The notes beneath the pieces were generated by a model that ran no database searches, was not told the DNA's origin, and worked only from the letters and a program-made list of their open reading frames with translations. DNA of 46,550 bases. Origin: an uncultured Collinsella sp. Its GTDB lineage: Bacteria; Actinomycetota; Coriobacteriia; Coriobacteriales; Coriobacteriaceae. Location of the stretch: the NCBI GenBank assembly GCA_934650095.1, contig CAKUFT010000010.1, forward strand, positions 1 to 46,550, read 5' to 3'. The position numbers and the translations under genes were made by a program. This document shows, piece by piece, positions 9,644 through 17,519 of the stretch (position 1 is its first letter; each line of letters begins with the position of its first letter).

Positions 9644-10024
9644 GTGGACATCATCCTATCCAATTCGAGCGACAAGCCCATCTACGAGCAGATATCCTCG
9701 CAGGTCAAAGCTCAGATACTCTCGGGGACACTCGCTGCGGGAGCCAAACTCCCCAGCATCCGTGCGCTTGCCAGCGACCTGGGTGTGAGCGTCATCACCA
9801 CCAAGCGCGCCTACGCCGACCTGGAGCAACTTGGGTTTATCTGCACCGTGCAAGGCAAAGGCTGCTTTGTCGCCGAGGGCAACCAAGAGCTCTTGCGCGA
9901 AAACCAGCTCTGCCATGTCGAAGAGCTGCTTGCGCAGGCAACGACACAGGCAGAAGCCCTGGGCGTCACGCGCGAGAAACTGCACGAAATGCTCGACCTT
10001 GTTGCCCCCGAAACCATGCAGTAG
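9644..10024 (+). CDS. GntR family regulator, YtrA subfamily
   Basis: Encodes 126 residues. The start is GTG 9644 with AAGGAG at 9633-9638. The N-terminal winged HTH begins with the YtrA-typical KPIYEQISSQVKAQILSGTL, followed by KLPSIRALASDLGVSVITTK. Only a short C-terminal dimerisation tail of about 50 residues is present, which defines the YtrA type. It is the first gene of an operon with an ABC ATPase and permease, the standard arrangement of YtrA regulators of drug- or peptide-responsive exporters. The dyad over its own promoter suggests autorepression. Confidence 0.92.
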   Translation: MDIILSNSSDKPIYEQISSQVKAQILSGTLAAGAKLPSIRALASDLGVSVITTKRAYADLEQLGFICTVQGKGCFVAEGNQELLRENQLCHVEELLAQATTQAEALGVTREKLHEMLDLVAPETMQ

Positions 10025-10047
10025 CCATCTGCAAGAAAGGCTATACC

Positions 10048-10929
10048 ATGCAAAACTTGCTAGAACTCAAAGGTGCCTCACGCCGTGTAAGCGACCGCTT
10101 TTCGCTGCGCAACGTCACGTTTGCCGTGGAGCCCGGCCAGATTGTTGGCTTTGTGGGCGCAAACGGCGCCGGAAAGACAACGACCATCCGCGCCGCACTC
10201 GGGCTCATAAAGCTCGATTCCGGCGAGGTATATCTGTTTGGACAGCGCTGCGATGCCAATGCGCCCGATGAACAGCAACGTCGCACGCGCTCTCGCATCG
10301 GACTCGTGCTGGACACGTGCCCCTTCCCCACCACGCTCAAGGTGGCCGAGGTCGAGGCGCTCGTAGGCTCAGCGTACCCCACCTGGAACCATGACACGTT
10401 CACCGGCCTCAACGATCGATTTGGCCTCGACCCCAAGGCAAAGGTCAAAGACCTCTCCCGCGGCATGGGCATGAAGCTGCAGCTCGCGTGTGCGCTCAGC
10501 CACAAGGCCGAGCTGCTCATTCTGGACGAAGCCACGGCTGGCCTCGATCCCATGGCACGCGAGGAACTGCTCGACGAGCTGCTCGCCTTTGTTGCCGACG
10601 GACAGCACGGCATATTGTTCTCGAGCCACATTACATCCGATCTTGAACGTGCCGCCGACCGTGTTGTCTGCATCGATAACGGCTCGATCGTGTTCGATAT
10701 GCCGCGCGAGGACATTACCGACCGCGCCGGCATTGCCCACTGCACCCAGGCGCAAGCTGTCGAGCTAATGGCTTGCGTCGAAGGCGCCCGCGCCACCTGT
10801 CATGCCTACAGCGTTGACGTGCTGGTCCCCAATCGCCGCGAAGCGCTCGAGGCCTTTCCCGAGATTCCCTGCGACCGGATTTCCATCGATGACTATCTGC
10901 GCCTTACGCTGAAAGGAGCCTCCAAATGA
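10048..10929 (+). CDS. ABC transporter ATP-binding protein (exporter)
   Basis: Encodes 293 residues with one nucleotide-binding domain. Walker A is GANGAGKTT at 37-45, the signature motif is LSRGMGMKL (a variant of LSGGQ), Walker B is LLILDEATAGLD, and the H-loop lies in LFSSHITSD. A C-terminal extension of about 80 residues is typical of bacitracin/lantibiotic-type ATPases (BcrA/YtrB-like). ATG 10048 has GAAAGG 8 bp upstream. The frame is open further upstream (overlapping the GntR gene) but lacks a start signal there. Its stop overlaps the permease start as ATGA, indicating translational coupling. Confidence 0.92.
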   Translation: MQNLLELKGASRRVSDRFSLRNVTFAVEPGQIVGFVGANGAGKTTTIRAALGLIKLDSGEVYLFGQRCDANAPDEQQRRTRSRIGLVLDTCPFPTTLKVAEVEALVGSAYPTWNHDTFTGLNDRFGLDPKAKVKDLSRGMGMKLQLACALSHKAELLILDEATAGLDPMAREELLDELLAFVADGQHGILFSSHITSDLERAADRVVCIDNGSIVFDMPREDITDRAGIAHCTQAQAVELMACVEGARATCHAYSVDVLVPNRREALEAFPEIPCDRISIDDYLRLTLKGASK

Positions 10930-11624
10930 AACGCGCTTTTAAGTCCGAAACCGCCATCGCACGCTCGTTTCTCCCGAGCATCGCCGGCGTCGGCCTGTTC
11001 ATATTCGTCGTGCTGACCCTTGCCAACGCGACAGACGGCGATTCCGGCATGAGCGCCGGCACCTGCGCGGTCAGCGCCATGTCACCCATCATTATCATGA
11101 ACTCGCTGGCTGGCTACGATAACCAAAACGGTTGGGAGCGCTATCGGGCAACGCTGCCGTTTTCGCGCAAGGACATCATCTGCGCACGCTACCTGTGCAT
11201 TATTGCCTTCTCGGCCGTCATGGCCTGCGCGGCTACGCTTCTGAACATCCTCGCCCTTCCGTTCTTTGATCACATGGGCATCCCTTCGACAAGCCAGACG
11301 GTCTTTGAAATCGCAACCGCCTCGGCGGCATCGATGCTCATCTCCCTCATGATGGTGTTTTTGGCACAGCCGATATTCTTCCGATTTGGCCATATGGAGG
11401 CGCTGCGCCTTTCCGTCGGCCTGTTTGCCCTGCTTGGCTGTGGCACCATGGCAATGCTGAGTTCCTCCAACCCCATCAGCAACTGGCTCATGTCATTTGC
11501 CGGGGCGAATCCCGATCCCGCCGTCATCGGATGTCTGTGCGCCGGCATAGCCGTCCTTGCGTTCGTGCTATTCATGATCAGCTACACCGTCAGCACCAAG
11601 GTTTATCAAGCACGCGATCTGTAA
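10926..11624 (+). CDS. ABC-2 type transporter permease
   Basis: Encodes 232 residues with about six hydrophobic segments (for example 18-36, 46-61, 88-112, 133-155, 164-182 and 198-222). NGWERYRATLPFSRKDIICARYL in the first third is the amphipathic element seen in YtrC/ABC-2 permeases. It starts inside the ATPase stop (ATGA overlap), so the two form one exporter under the GntR regulator. The substrate is unknown; cell-wall-active peptides are the usual inducers of such operons. Confidence 0.85.
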   Translation: MKRAFKSETAIARSFLPSIAGVGLFIFVVLTLANATDGDSGMSAGTCAVSAMSPIIIMNSLAGYDNQNGWERYRATLPFSRKDIICARYLCIIAFSAVMACAATLLNILALPFFDHMGIPSTSQTVFEIATASAASMLISLMMVFLAQPIFFRFGHMEALRLSVGLFALLGCGTMAMLSSSNPISNWLMSFAGANPDPAVIGCLCAGIAVLAFVLFMISYTVSTKVYQARDL

Positions 11625-11642
11625 TCGACAGCTGAAGGATTT

Positions 11643-11657
11643 AGGCGGCACCCGCCT
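11643..11657 (+). terminator. Weak terminator-like hairpin after the ABC operon
   Basis: AGGCGG (11643-11648) and CCGCCT (11652-11657) form a 6-bp stem with a 3-nt loop, 18 bp after the permease stop. The following CATTTACTAG is only moderately T-rich. Confidence 0.35.
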
Positions 11658-11751
11658 CATTTACTAGATGAGACGAAGTAGCAACAACATCGCTACCACC
11701 CTTCACGGTATGCCGCTTGGCTCTTGGCAACCAAAGAAAGACCGGCAGCAT

Positions 11752-11939
11752 ATCGAAGGTGAATGGTTTTCCTGGGAAGTGAACGAGCAAAATCAGCACC
11801 CCGTATCATCGACATTTTCAAGTGTTTAATTCCTGCGGTTCTTCTCTAAAAATCCTGCGGTTTTATTCGCAAAAAGTCTGCATGTTCCGGGGGTCCAGAT
11901 TTACTCGTTCACTTCTCGGGAAAACCATTCACCTTCGAT
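11752..11939. mobile_element. MITE-like element with 36-bp terminal inverted repeats
   Basis: The left arm 11752-11787 (begins ATCGAAGGTGAATGGTTTTC) and right arm 11904-11939 are inverted copies differing at 2 of 36 positions. The 116-bp interior is AT-richer than its surroundings and carries a direct repeat TCCTGCGGTT. No transposase and no clear target duplication are visible. Both arms can be read as IEGEWFS-x-EVNE toward the centre, so they may be remnants of a coding 3' end. With its flanks it accounts for the 450 bp between 11624 and 12076. Confidence 0.6.
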
Positions 11940-12075
11940 TCGAACCTTAACCAAATGGCATCTCGAAATATGATCCCTGTCTCGCCACGGCGATACCAAA
12001 GCTTCGTGGCGGAACGGTATCATCGGACGTGCGCCGTAGATTTGGCGCAGTCGTTCTTGGGGAGGCATTTCACCC

Positions 12076-12951
12076 ATGTCGTGGGTCGCTGCAGCGCTTG
12101 GCTCGGCATTCTTTGCCGGCATCACATCTATCCTGGCCAAATGCGGCATAAAGCATACCGATTCCGATGTCGCGACCGCCATCCGCACCTGCGTGGTGCT
12201 CGTATTTGCCTGGGTAATGGCGGGCATTTCTGGATCCATCGGGACCATTGGCAGCATCGCGGCCAAGGCTTGGCTATTCCTCGTCCTCTCAGGACTCGCC
12301 ACTGGCGCTTCGTGGATCTGCTACTTCAAGGCGCTCAGCATTGGAGACGTCAATAAGGTCGTACCGGTCGACAAGATGAGCACCGTACTCGCCGCGCTCG
12401 TCGCTATCGCGCTCTTTGGCGAGACAAGCAGTCTGGCCGTAAAGCTTGTCGGGACGGCCGTAATCACCCTCGGCACGTTCCTGATGATTGAGAAGAGGCA
12501 GTCAGCTGACATGGGCCAGAAGCAAGACCGGACTTGGCTCGTCTACGCCATCGGCGCGGCCGTGTTCGCGGCACTCACCTCCATCCTCGCCAAGGTTGGC
12601 ATCGAAGGCGTCGAGTCCAACCTGGCCACGGCCATCCGCACCTGCGTGGTGCTTGTTATGGCATGGGCAATCGTAGCCGCCAAAGGAAAACTGGGGCAGG
12701 TCGCGCGCATTGACCGGTGCGAGCTTGCCTTTCTCGCAGCATCGGGCATTGCGACCGGCGCATCGTGGCTGCTGTACTACTACGCCATCGCCGCAGGCCA
12801 AGTGAGTGTAGTGGTGCAGATCGACAAGCTATCGATTGTCGTATCGGTGCTGTTCGCACGCCTTGCCTTCAACGAAAAGCTGTCGCGCCGAAGCGCGGCC
12901 GGCCTTTTTCTCATCGTTCTGGGCACTGCCGCACTCGCAATTTGGAAGTAA
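12076..12951 (+). CDS. EamA/DMT family transporter with strong internal duplication
   Basis: Encodes 291 residues with about ten membrane helices in two EamA halves (about 1-138 and 153-290). The halves are unusually similar: TAIRTCVVLVFAWVMA in the first and TAIRTCVVLVMAWAIV in the second, with 23 identical consecutive bases 453 bp apart. Each half also has GATGASW-type helices (LATGASWICYFKALS and IATGASWLLYYYAIA). ATG 12076 follows GGGGAGG at a slightly long spacing. The substrate is unknown. It stands alone between an element-rich gap and a structured leader. Confidence 0.87.
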   Translation: MSWVAAALGSAFFAGITSILAKCGIKHTDSDVATAIRTCVVLVFAWVMAGISGSIGTIGSIAAKAWLFLVLSGLATGASWICYFKALSIGDVNKVVPVDKMSTVLAALVAIALFGETSSLAVKLVGTAVITLGTFLMIEKRQSADMGQKQDRTWLVYAIGAAVFAALTSILAKVGIEGVESNLATAIRTCVVLVMAWAIVAAKGKLGQVARIDRCELAFLAASGIATGASWLLYYYAIAAGQVSVVVQIDKLSIVVSVLFARLAFNEKLSRRSAAGLFLIVLGTAALAIWK

Positions 12952-13057
12952 GGCGCAGCGAACGCGAGCCTCGGCGCACTCGTGGCCACAATCGGTCGCC
13001 AGCAAATACGAATATATGACAAATGACATGTCCCCGGCCCGTACGCAACGTTTTACA

Positions 13058-13076
13058 ATGGAGGCGTCACGGGCCT
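13058..13076 (+). terminator. Hairpin between the EamA and methyltransferase genes
   Basis: Wait-free description of the fold: two short GC dyads lie upstream at 13071-13082 (GGGCC/GGCCC) and 13092-13105 (CATCC/GGATG, followed by TCTTTTT). The clearest palindromic stem of the leader, ACGGCCGT/ACGGCCGT, is at 13158-13176. The segment listed here is part of this leader, and the exact terminator among the three dyads cannot be fixed by eye. Confidence 0.25.
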
Positions 13077-13157
13077 TGGCCCAACCTCGATCATCCAAGG
13101 GGATGTCTTTTTGGTCATTGTTCTTTAGGGAACGGTCAATCGCATAGAACCATGAAA

Positions 13158-13176
13158 ACGGCCGTCCAACGGCCGT
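13158..13176 (+). terminator. GC-rich hairpin in the methyltransferase leader
   Basis: ACGGCCGT (13158-13165) pairs with ACGGCCGT (13169-13176) around a 3-nt loop and is followed by GGTTTGTT. It lies 60 bp before the methyltransferase start and may be the EamA terminator or an attenuator. Confidence 0.45.
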
Positions 13177-13235
13177 GGTTTGTTGCGCCGTTCCGCCCCC
13201 GTCATCTGCCAATTTGCACCTGATAGGAAAGAACA

Positions 13236-13973
13236 ATGAAATCCCAGGAATCCCAAACCTTCCCAAAAGCCAACAGCTTCGATACGACACTCGTGCGCTC
13301 TAAGATTATGGGGCCCAATCCCCTCAAGCTCTGCGAGGAGCTCCTTTGCGGTGCAAGTATTCCCCGCGGCGCTCGCGTCTGCGACCTTGGATCGGGCACC
13401 GGTATCACCAGTGCCCTGCTCGCCCGCGAATATGGGTTTGACACCTACGCCGTCGACCTGTGGAGCGACCCCGAGGAGAACCGCACGTTCTTCGATTCGC
13501 TCGGCATCTCGCGCGACACGATTCATCCCGTTCAGGCGGATGCCTCGCAAGGCTTGCCGTTTGAGCGCGACTTTTTTGATGCGGTCGTGAGTATCGACTC
13601 GTACAACTACTACGGTCGTGACCCGCATTATCTGGGCGAACGCTTGCTTCCCTACGTTACGCGCGGGGGCATGCTTTGCCTGAGCATCCCCGGCATGGTC
13701 CGCGACTGCCACGAGAACCTGCCTGACTGTCTGCTCACATCTTGGACGCCCGAGCAGCTCGATTACATGCACGACATAGCCTGGTGGCGCGCCATGATCG
13801 AGCCGACCCCCGGCGTCGAGATTGTCTCGATGCAACCCATGCTCTGCACCGACGAGGCATGGGCAGACTGGCTCGTCTGCGATAACGAATACGCAGCGGG
13901 CGACCGCGCTGCCGTTGAAGCGGGCGCCCTCGAGTATCTCAACACCATCGCAATCGTGCTGAGGAAGCTCTAA
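13236..13973 (+). CDS. Class I SAM-dependent methyltransferase
   Basis: Encodes 245 residues. SAM motif I is VCDLGSGTGITSALLA at about 48-63, followed by an acidic motif II in DTYAVDLWSDP and a motif-IV-like FFDAVVSIDSYNYYGRD at about 111-127. The fold is clearly a Rossmann methyltransferase of the UbiE/small-molecule type. The substrate cannot be read; the large C-terminal half with LTSWTPEQLDYMH resembles uncharacterised anaerobe methyltransferases. ATG 13236 is preceded by GGAAAGAA. A strong terminator starts 6 bp after the stop, and the gene has a structured leader of about 280 bp. Confidence 0.85.
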   Translation: MKSQESQTFPKANSFDTTLVRSKIMGPNPLKLCEELLCGASIPRGARVCDLGSGTGITSALLAREYGFDTYAVDLWSDPEENRTFFDSLGISRDTIHPVQADASQGLPFERDFFDAVVSIDSYNYYGRDPHYLGERLLPYVTRGGMLCLSIPGMVRDCHENLPDCLLTSWTPEQLDYMHDIAWWRAMIEPTPGVEIVSMQPMLCTDEAWADWLVCDNEYAAGDRAAVEAGALEYLNTIAIVLRKL

Positions 13974-13978
13974 ATGAC

Positions 13979-14016
13979 AGCCGCGCGAGGCCATATGTCT
14001 ACTGCCCCGCGCGGCT
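13979..14016 (+). terminator. Intrinsic terminator of the methyltransferase gene
   Basis: AGCCGCGCG (13979-13987) pairs with CGCGCGGCT (14008-14016), followed by TCTTTCTT. Confidence 0.82.
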
Positions 14017-14055
14017 TCTTTCTTATTGACTTTTGGAGCAGCAGTCTGGCAGCCG

Positions 14056-14847
14056 TTAAATCCTTACACCGGGTTTGGGATGCTTGTACTGACCATGGGC
14101 AGCCGTGCGCTTACCGCGCGAGATGGCGAACTTGGGGCAGTAGTGCAGGCAACGGAGACAGGCGGCGCACTCCGGCTTTGTCCAGACGGGAAGACCGTCG
14201 CGCATCTCAATCGCCGACATGGGGCAGCGCTTGGCGCAAAGGCCACAACCGATACAGCACTCGGCGTCGACGACAAATCCACTCGTCTGCTGCATGCGCG
14301 GCAGCCCAAACGCGTGATACGCGCACGATGCAAACAGGGGCACGCGATGGCGCATCATATTGCCCGTACGCCGCGCCCGCACCGCCTCGATCACGGCATC
14401 AATCTGCGCCTCGGCAGCCTTATTGATGCTCTCGACCTTTTGGGGATCAGATAAATCGAACATGGGCGTCCAAGTGTCGGGCATTTTGACACTCATCGCA
14501 GCGTCCAATTTGAGCTCGCGTTCGCACAGCAGATCACGGGCGAATTTCCCGGCCTGCCCGGTCGTCGAGCCGTACGTCGAAACGAAGAACGTATAGGGCT
14601 GCTTGCCGCCGTTCGTGTCGGCAGTATCCGAAAGGTCGGCCTTATTCAAAAACTCGATCATCGGCGTCGGCAGGCCCCAGGCATACACCGGGGCGACAAA
14701 TCCCAGCCGACAGGATTCTTTCGCCAAAGCAAGGCGAAAAGTCTCGGCATCAAAGTGCTCGATCGACATAACCTTGTCGTCCGTTGCCGCTGCGACGCGG
14801 CGCGCCACATGCTCGCTGTTCCCTGTCGCGCTAAAGTACAGGATCAT
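14056..14847 (-). CDS. EFR1 family flavodoxin-ferredoxin fusion protein
   Basis: Encodes 263 residues. The N-terminal flavodoxin-like domain (about 1-160) opens with ILYFSATGNSEHVARRVA, the FMN phosphate-binding loop, and includes VAPVYAWGLPTPMIEFL. The C-terminal domain has two 4Fe-4S motifs: CCIGCGLCAKRCP (about 193-205) and CAACLRCLHYCP (about 222-233). The EFR1 architecture is common in anaerobes and suggests low-potential electron transfer between ferredoxin and flavin. The partner is unknown. It lies 37 bp downstream of the CLC gene and may be cotranscribed with it, though no functional link is obvious. Confidence 0.92.
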   Translation of the reverse strand: MILYFSATGNSEHVARRVAAATDDKVMSIEHFDAETFRLALAKESCRLGFVAPVYAWGLPTPMIEFLNKADLSDTADTNGGKQPYTFFVSTYGSTTGQAGKFARDLLCERELKLDAAMSVKMPDTWTPMFDLSDPQKVESINKAAEAQIDAVIEAVRARRTGNMMRHRVPLFASCAYHAFGLPRMQQTSGFVVDAECCIGCGLCAKRCPMSAIEMRDGLPVWTKPECAACLRCLHYCPKFAISRGKRTAAHGQYKHPKPGVRI

Positions 14848-14884
14848 CTCGCACCCCTCTGGAGCTGACTCGCGATTGTCCGCG

Positions 14885-16174
14885 CTACTTGCGCAGCGGC
14901 TTGGGTAGTGGAATGCCGGCGGCGATAACCGCGGCGACGATCATAGCGACGATGCCCTTGAGCGGGAAGCACATGAGCAGCAGGCCCACGACCATAACGG
15001 GCTGGCGCATGACGGCACCCATTGTCGAGGCAGTGCAGACGGCGACGCAAAAGACCGGATCGGCACCCGTGAGCAGCGCGAAACCGTAGCCGAGGCTCAC
15101 GCCCGAAAAGATTACGGGGAAGAAATGGCCACCGCGCCAGCCCATGTTGATGAGAGCCGGGGTCAGCATAGCCTTGACCAGACCGGTTGCGATGAGCACA
15201 CCGGCGGGGATGGTCAGGTAGGTTTCCATGAGGACATCGGCCTGGGTCTCGCCGGCAAACATGGTGTAGGGCAGGACCGTGCCACAAGCCGCAAGCACCA
15301 GACCGGCCAGCATGGCCTTAACGACAGGGCGCTCCCCAATGGCATGGGCAAGCGCCTCACTCGCGTGCTCCGAGACAAAGTACAGCCAACCGCAGACCAT
15401 GCCGACCAACGTCAGAGGGATGAGCCAGGTCAGTTCCAAGCTGCCCATCTCAGCAGCCTCGAACCTGGGCATACCCATGCCGCCACCCATAAGCTGGCCG
15501 AGCAGCAGATAGGTGCCCAGGCCGCCCGCGATCGCAATGCCGTAGACCACGGTCTTCTGTGCCTTGGGCAACTTAATGGTGATCTCGTCAGATGCGGAAT
15601 CCTCATCGCCGTCGGCACTACCGGCGAGCGGCGCCACAAAGCCAAAAACGGGTGCGGTAAAGAGCGCCGTCAGGGCTGCCTGGGTGCCCAGCAGCGTAAG
15701 CTCCCTAAACTCGGCACCAAAGCGGCGCATGCGGTCGCCAACCCAGCTGCACAGGCCCGCGATAACGCCGGTCAGGCCGGCCTCGGGACCAATACTTCCG
15801 CCAAACAGCAGCGGCAGCAATGCCGCGAGCGAAAGCTTGCCCAGATTGTCATACGGATAGCGTCCGTCTTGCTTGACCTTGGCCATCACCTGGTTGAGGT
15901 CGTCGGTCTTGGTGCCGGTCACCTTTTCGTACAGACCAATGAGCAGACCGCCCAGCAGGCAGACGAAAAACGGGTACGGCAGACAACCGAAGGGACCGCT
16001 GGCAAGCTCGGGCGAAGCAGCACCCAGCATGTGCGGAATCTCGGTCCAAAAGAAATCGATGCCGTGTTCCATCGCAAAAAAGAACAGCCAGACCGCAGCG
16101 CCGGCGAGCGCGCCAGTCACGGCTACGCTGATCAAAAACAGCGCGCGGTTTTTAGGTTTTGCAAGCTTATCCAT
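14885..16174 (-). CDS. CLC family chloride channel or Cl-/H+ antiporter
   Basis: Encodes 429 residues with about 11 helices. The CLC filter region reads GGSIGPEAG at about 125-133, equivalent to the G-K/R-E-G-P element, and retains a glutamate near the gating position. A C-terminal GAVMRQP helix matches the late conserved helix. No CBS domains follow. ATG 16174 is chosen because GGGAGG precedes it; a TTG 18 bp upstream lacks a site. Whether it acts as a channel, an exchanger or a fluoride transporter cannot be decided here. Confidence 0.87.
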   Translation of the reverse strand: MDKLAKPKNRALFLISVAVTGALAGAAVWLFFFAMEHGIDFFWTEIPHMLGAASPELASGPFGCLPYPFFVCLLGGLLIGLYEKVTGTKTDDLNQVMAKVKQDGRYPYDNLGKLSLAALLPLLFGGSIGPEAGLTGVIAGLCSWVGDRMRRFGAEFRELTLLGTQAALTALFTAPVFGFVAPLAGSADGDEDSASDEITIKLPKAQKTVVYGIAIAGGLGTYLLLGQLMGGGMGMPRFEAAEMGSLELTWLIPLTLVGMVCGWLYFVSEHASEALAHAIGERPVVKAMLAGLVLAACGTVLPYTMFAGETQADVLMETYLTIPAGVLIATGLVKAMLTPALINMGWRGGHFFPVIFSGVSLGYGFALLTGADPVFCVAVCTASTMGAVMRQPVMVVGLLLMCFPLKGIVAMIVAAVIAAGIPLPKPLRK

Positions 16175-16297
16175 CGGGCCTCCCGTGGTCAAAGTCGACA
16201 GAAATACGTTTTATTGTAGAGCGAGCGCTGCCCAGACGGGCCAACCATCTGCACCCCAAACGGCACCATTGGGCGCAATGCACGCCCAATCTAGAAC

Positions 16298-16831
16298 TTA
16301 ACCATTGATGATCGAAGCAATCTCGTGCAAATCTTCGGCAAAGTAAATCCCCCGCTGGCGCTGCGGACTCGATAATCCCTTTTCAATCATGTGGCCGAGC
16401 AGCGCCTTCAGGTCGTTGTAATAACCGTCCAGGTTATACAGGATGCACGGCGCGTTGAGGTGTCCCAGCGACACCGCGGACATGACCTCGGCAATCTCCT
16501 CGAGCGTGCCCGTGCCACCCGGGAAAGCGATAAACGCGTCGCCGAGCTCGATCATCTTCGCCTTGCGCTCGGCCATATCGCTCGTCACGATGAGGTCGTC
16601 GATGCCATCGTGCTGAAACTCGGCCTCGATAAAAAAGCTCGGCTCCACGCCCGTCACGTGGCCGCCGGCATCGAGGACGCTATCGGCAAGCGCGCCCATC
16701 AAGCCCGACTTGGACCCACCGTACACCAGCGCGTGACCGTTGGCGCCAATCCATGTGCCGAGCTCCTGCACCGCAGGCAAAAACGCCGGATCGTTACCGA
16801 CGCTCGCGCCCAGGTACACCGTGATGTTCAT
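16298..16831 (-). CDS. LOG family protein (TIGR00730 type), nucleotide 5'-monophosphate phosphoribohydrolase
   Basis: Encodes 177 residues. The LOG signature PGGTGTLEE is at 104-112, and the upstream MAERK (86-90) supplies the conserved Arg. YGGSKSGLMG at 37-46 is the Rossmann nucleotide loop. Family members cleave the N-glycosidic bond of nucleoside monophosphates (cytokinin-activating in plants); the bacterial housekeeping role is uncertain. ATG 16831 fits the AAGGGGGA site, while the upstream TTG at 16837 is too close to it. It is on the same strand as the potassium channel gene, 33 bp downstream. Confidence 0.92.
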   Translation of the reverse strand: MNITVYLGASVGNDPAFLPAVQELGTWIGANGHALVYGGSKSGLMGALADSVLDAGGHVTGVEPSFFIEAEFQHDGIDDLIVTSDMAERKAKMIELGDAFIAFPGGTGTLEEIAEVMSAVSLGHLNAPCILYNLDGYYNDLKALLGHMIEKGLSSPQRQRGIYFAEDLHEIASIING

Positions 16832-16864
16832 ATGCAATCCCCCTTGCTGCGCGATACGCTTGCC

Positions 16865-17290
16865 CTAGCGCTGCCGACGGCGGTACTCACGTACGCGACG
16901 CGACAGGTCGGCGAGCTCATCGCGGTCGAGCTCTTCCAAATGCTCCAAGTCGTCCATAAAGCGCGCCATGGTGTCCTTTTGGCGCATCTTGATGAGCGTG
17001 TTGCAGTAGTTCACCGCAACACCCGTGAGCATAGCGATGTAGAAGATGCTAATGACGCTCAAGACGACCGTGATGACGCGGGCGACCGGCGTCTCGGCCG
17101 GAATATCGCCAAAGCCGATGGTCGAAACGGTCTCAAAGCTAAACCAGAGCCCGTCACCAAAGGTGAGGGTCGTGGGCTCAGACAGCCAGACGGCCGTTGA
17201 GCAGAGCAGATAGAAGAGAAGGAACAGGCCCGTGATGCGCACGAAGCCCGCCTGGCACAACACATCGGCAAGCGTCCTCAGCTTTTTCAT
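16865..17290 (-). CDS. Two-TM potassium channel family protein
   Basis: Encodes 141 residues. TM1 is at about 18-37, the pore helix and selectivity filter at 44-62 contain STIGFGD (the TVGYGD equivalent, with Phe for Tyr), and TM2 is at about 70-95. A highly charged C-terminal helix (LEHLEELDRDELADLSRRVR) could form a coiled coil. The gene lacks an RCK domain, so it is a minimal KcsA-like channel. ATG 17290 is preceded by GGAAGGGG; an in-frame start at 17311 is less well supported. Confidence 0.88.
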   Translation of the reverse strand: MKKLRTLADVLCQAGFVRITGLFLLFYLLCSTAVWLSEPTTLTFGDGLWFSFETVSTIGFGDIPAETPVARVITVVLSVISIFYIAMLTGVAVNYCNTLIKMRQKDTMARFMDDLEHLEELDRDELADLSRRVREYRRRQR

Positions 17291-17345
17291 CGCGACCCCT
17301 TCCGCGAGCAATCAATCACATTCGCTCGGTATTGTCCCACATCCG

Positions 17346-17416
17346 GCAGCCAGGGACGTTCCTTTTGTGCCGGCAGAAAGGGACTGTCCCCAAGTGCAGG
17401 CAGGAAAGGAACGTCC
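17346..17416. repeat. Dispersed GGACGTTCC-type repeat, copy 2, with internal dyad
   Basis: GGACGTTCCTTT (17354-17365) is inverted at 17405-17416 (AAAGGAACGTCC), enclosing GGGACTGTCCC (17380-17390). The words GAAAGG-AACGTCC and CAAGTGC-GGC are shared with 1753-1812. It lies between the divergent channel and kinase genes. Confidence 0.6.
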
Positions 17417-17519
17417 AACGACTACATCTGCTGGGTGACCGTTTAACGGCAGGTGGGTCAAACGGGGCACCTGAGCTGGTATCCTTACGTGGTACTGCCT
17501 CGATTCGTTAGGATTGCAT

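Noticed and set aside
13054..13059. TACAAT as a -10 box for the methyltransferase
   Set aside because: No -35-like element at the right spacing was found.
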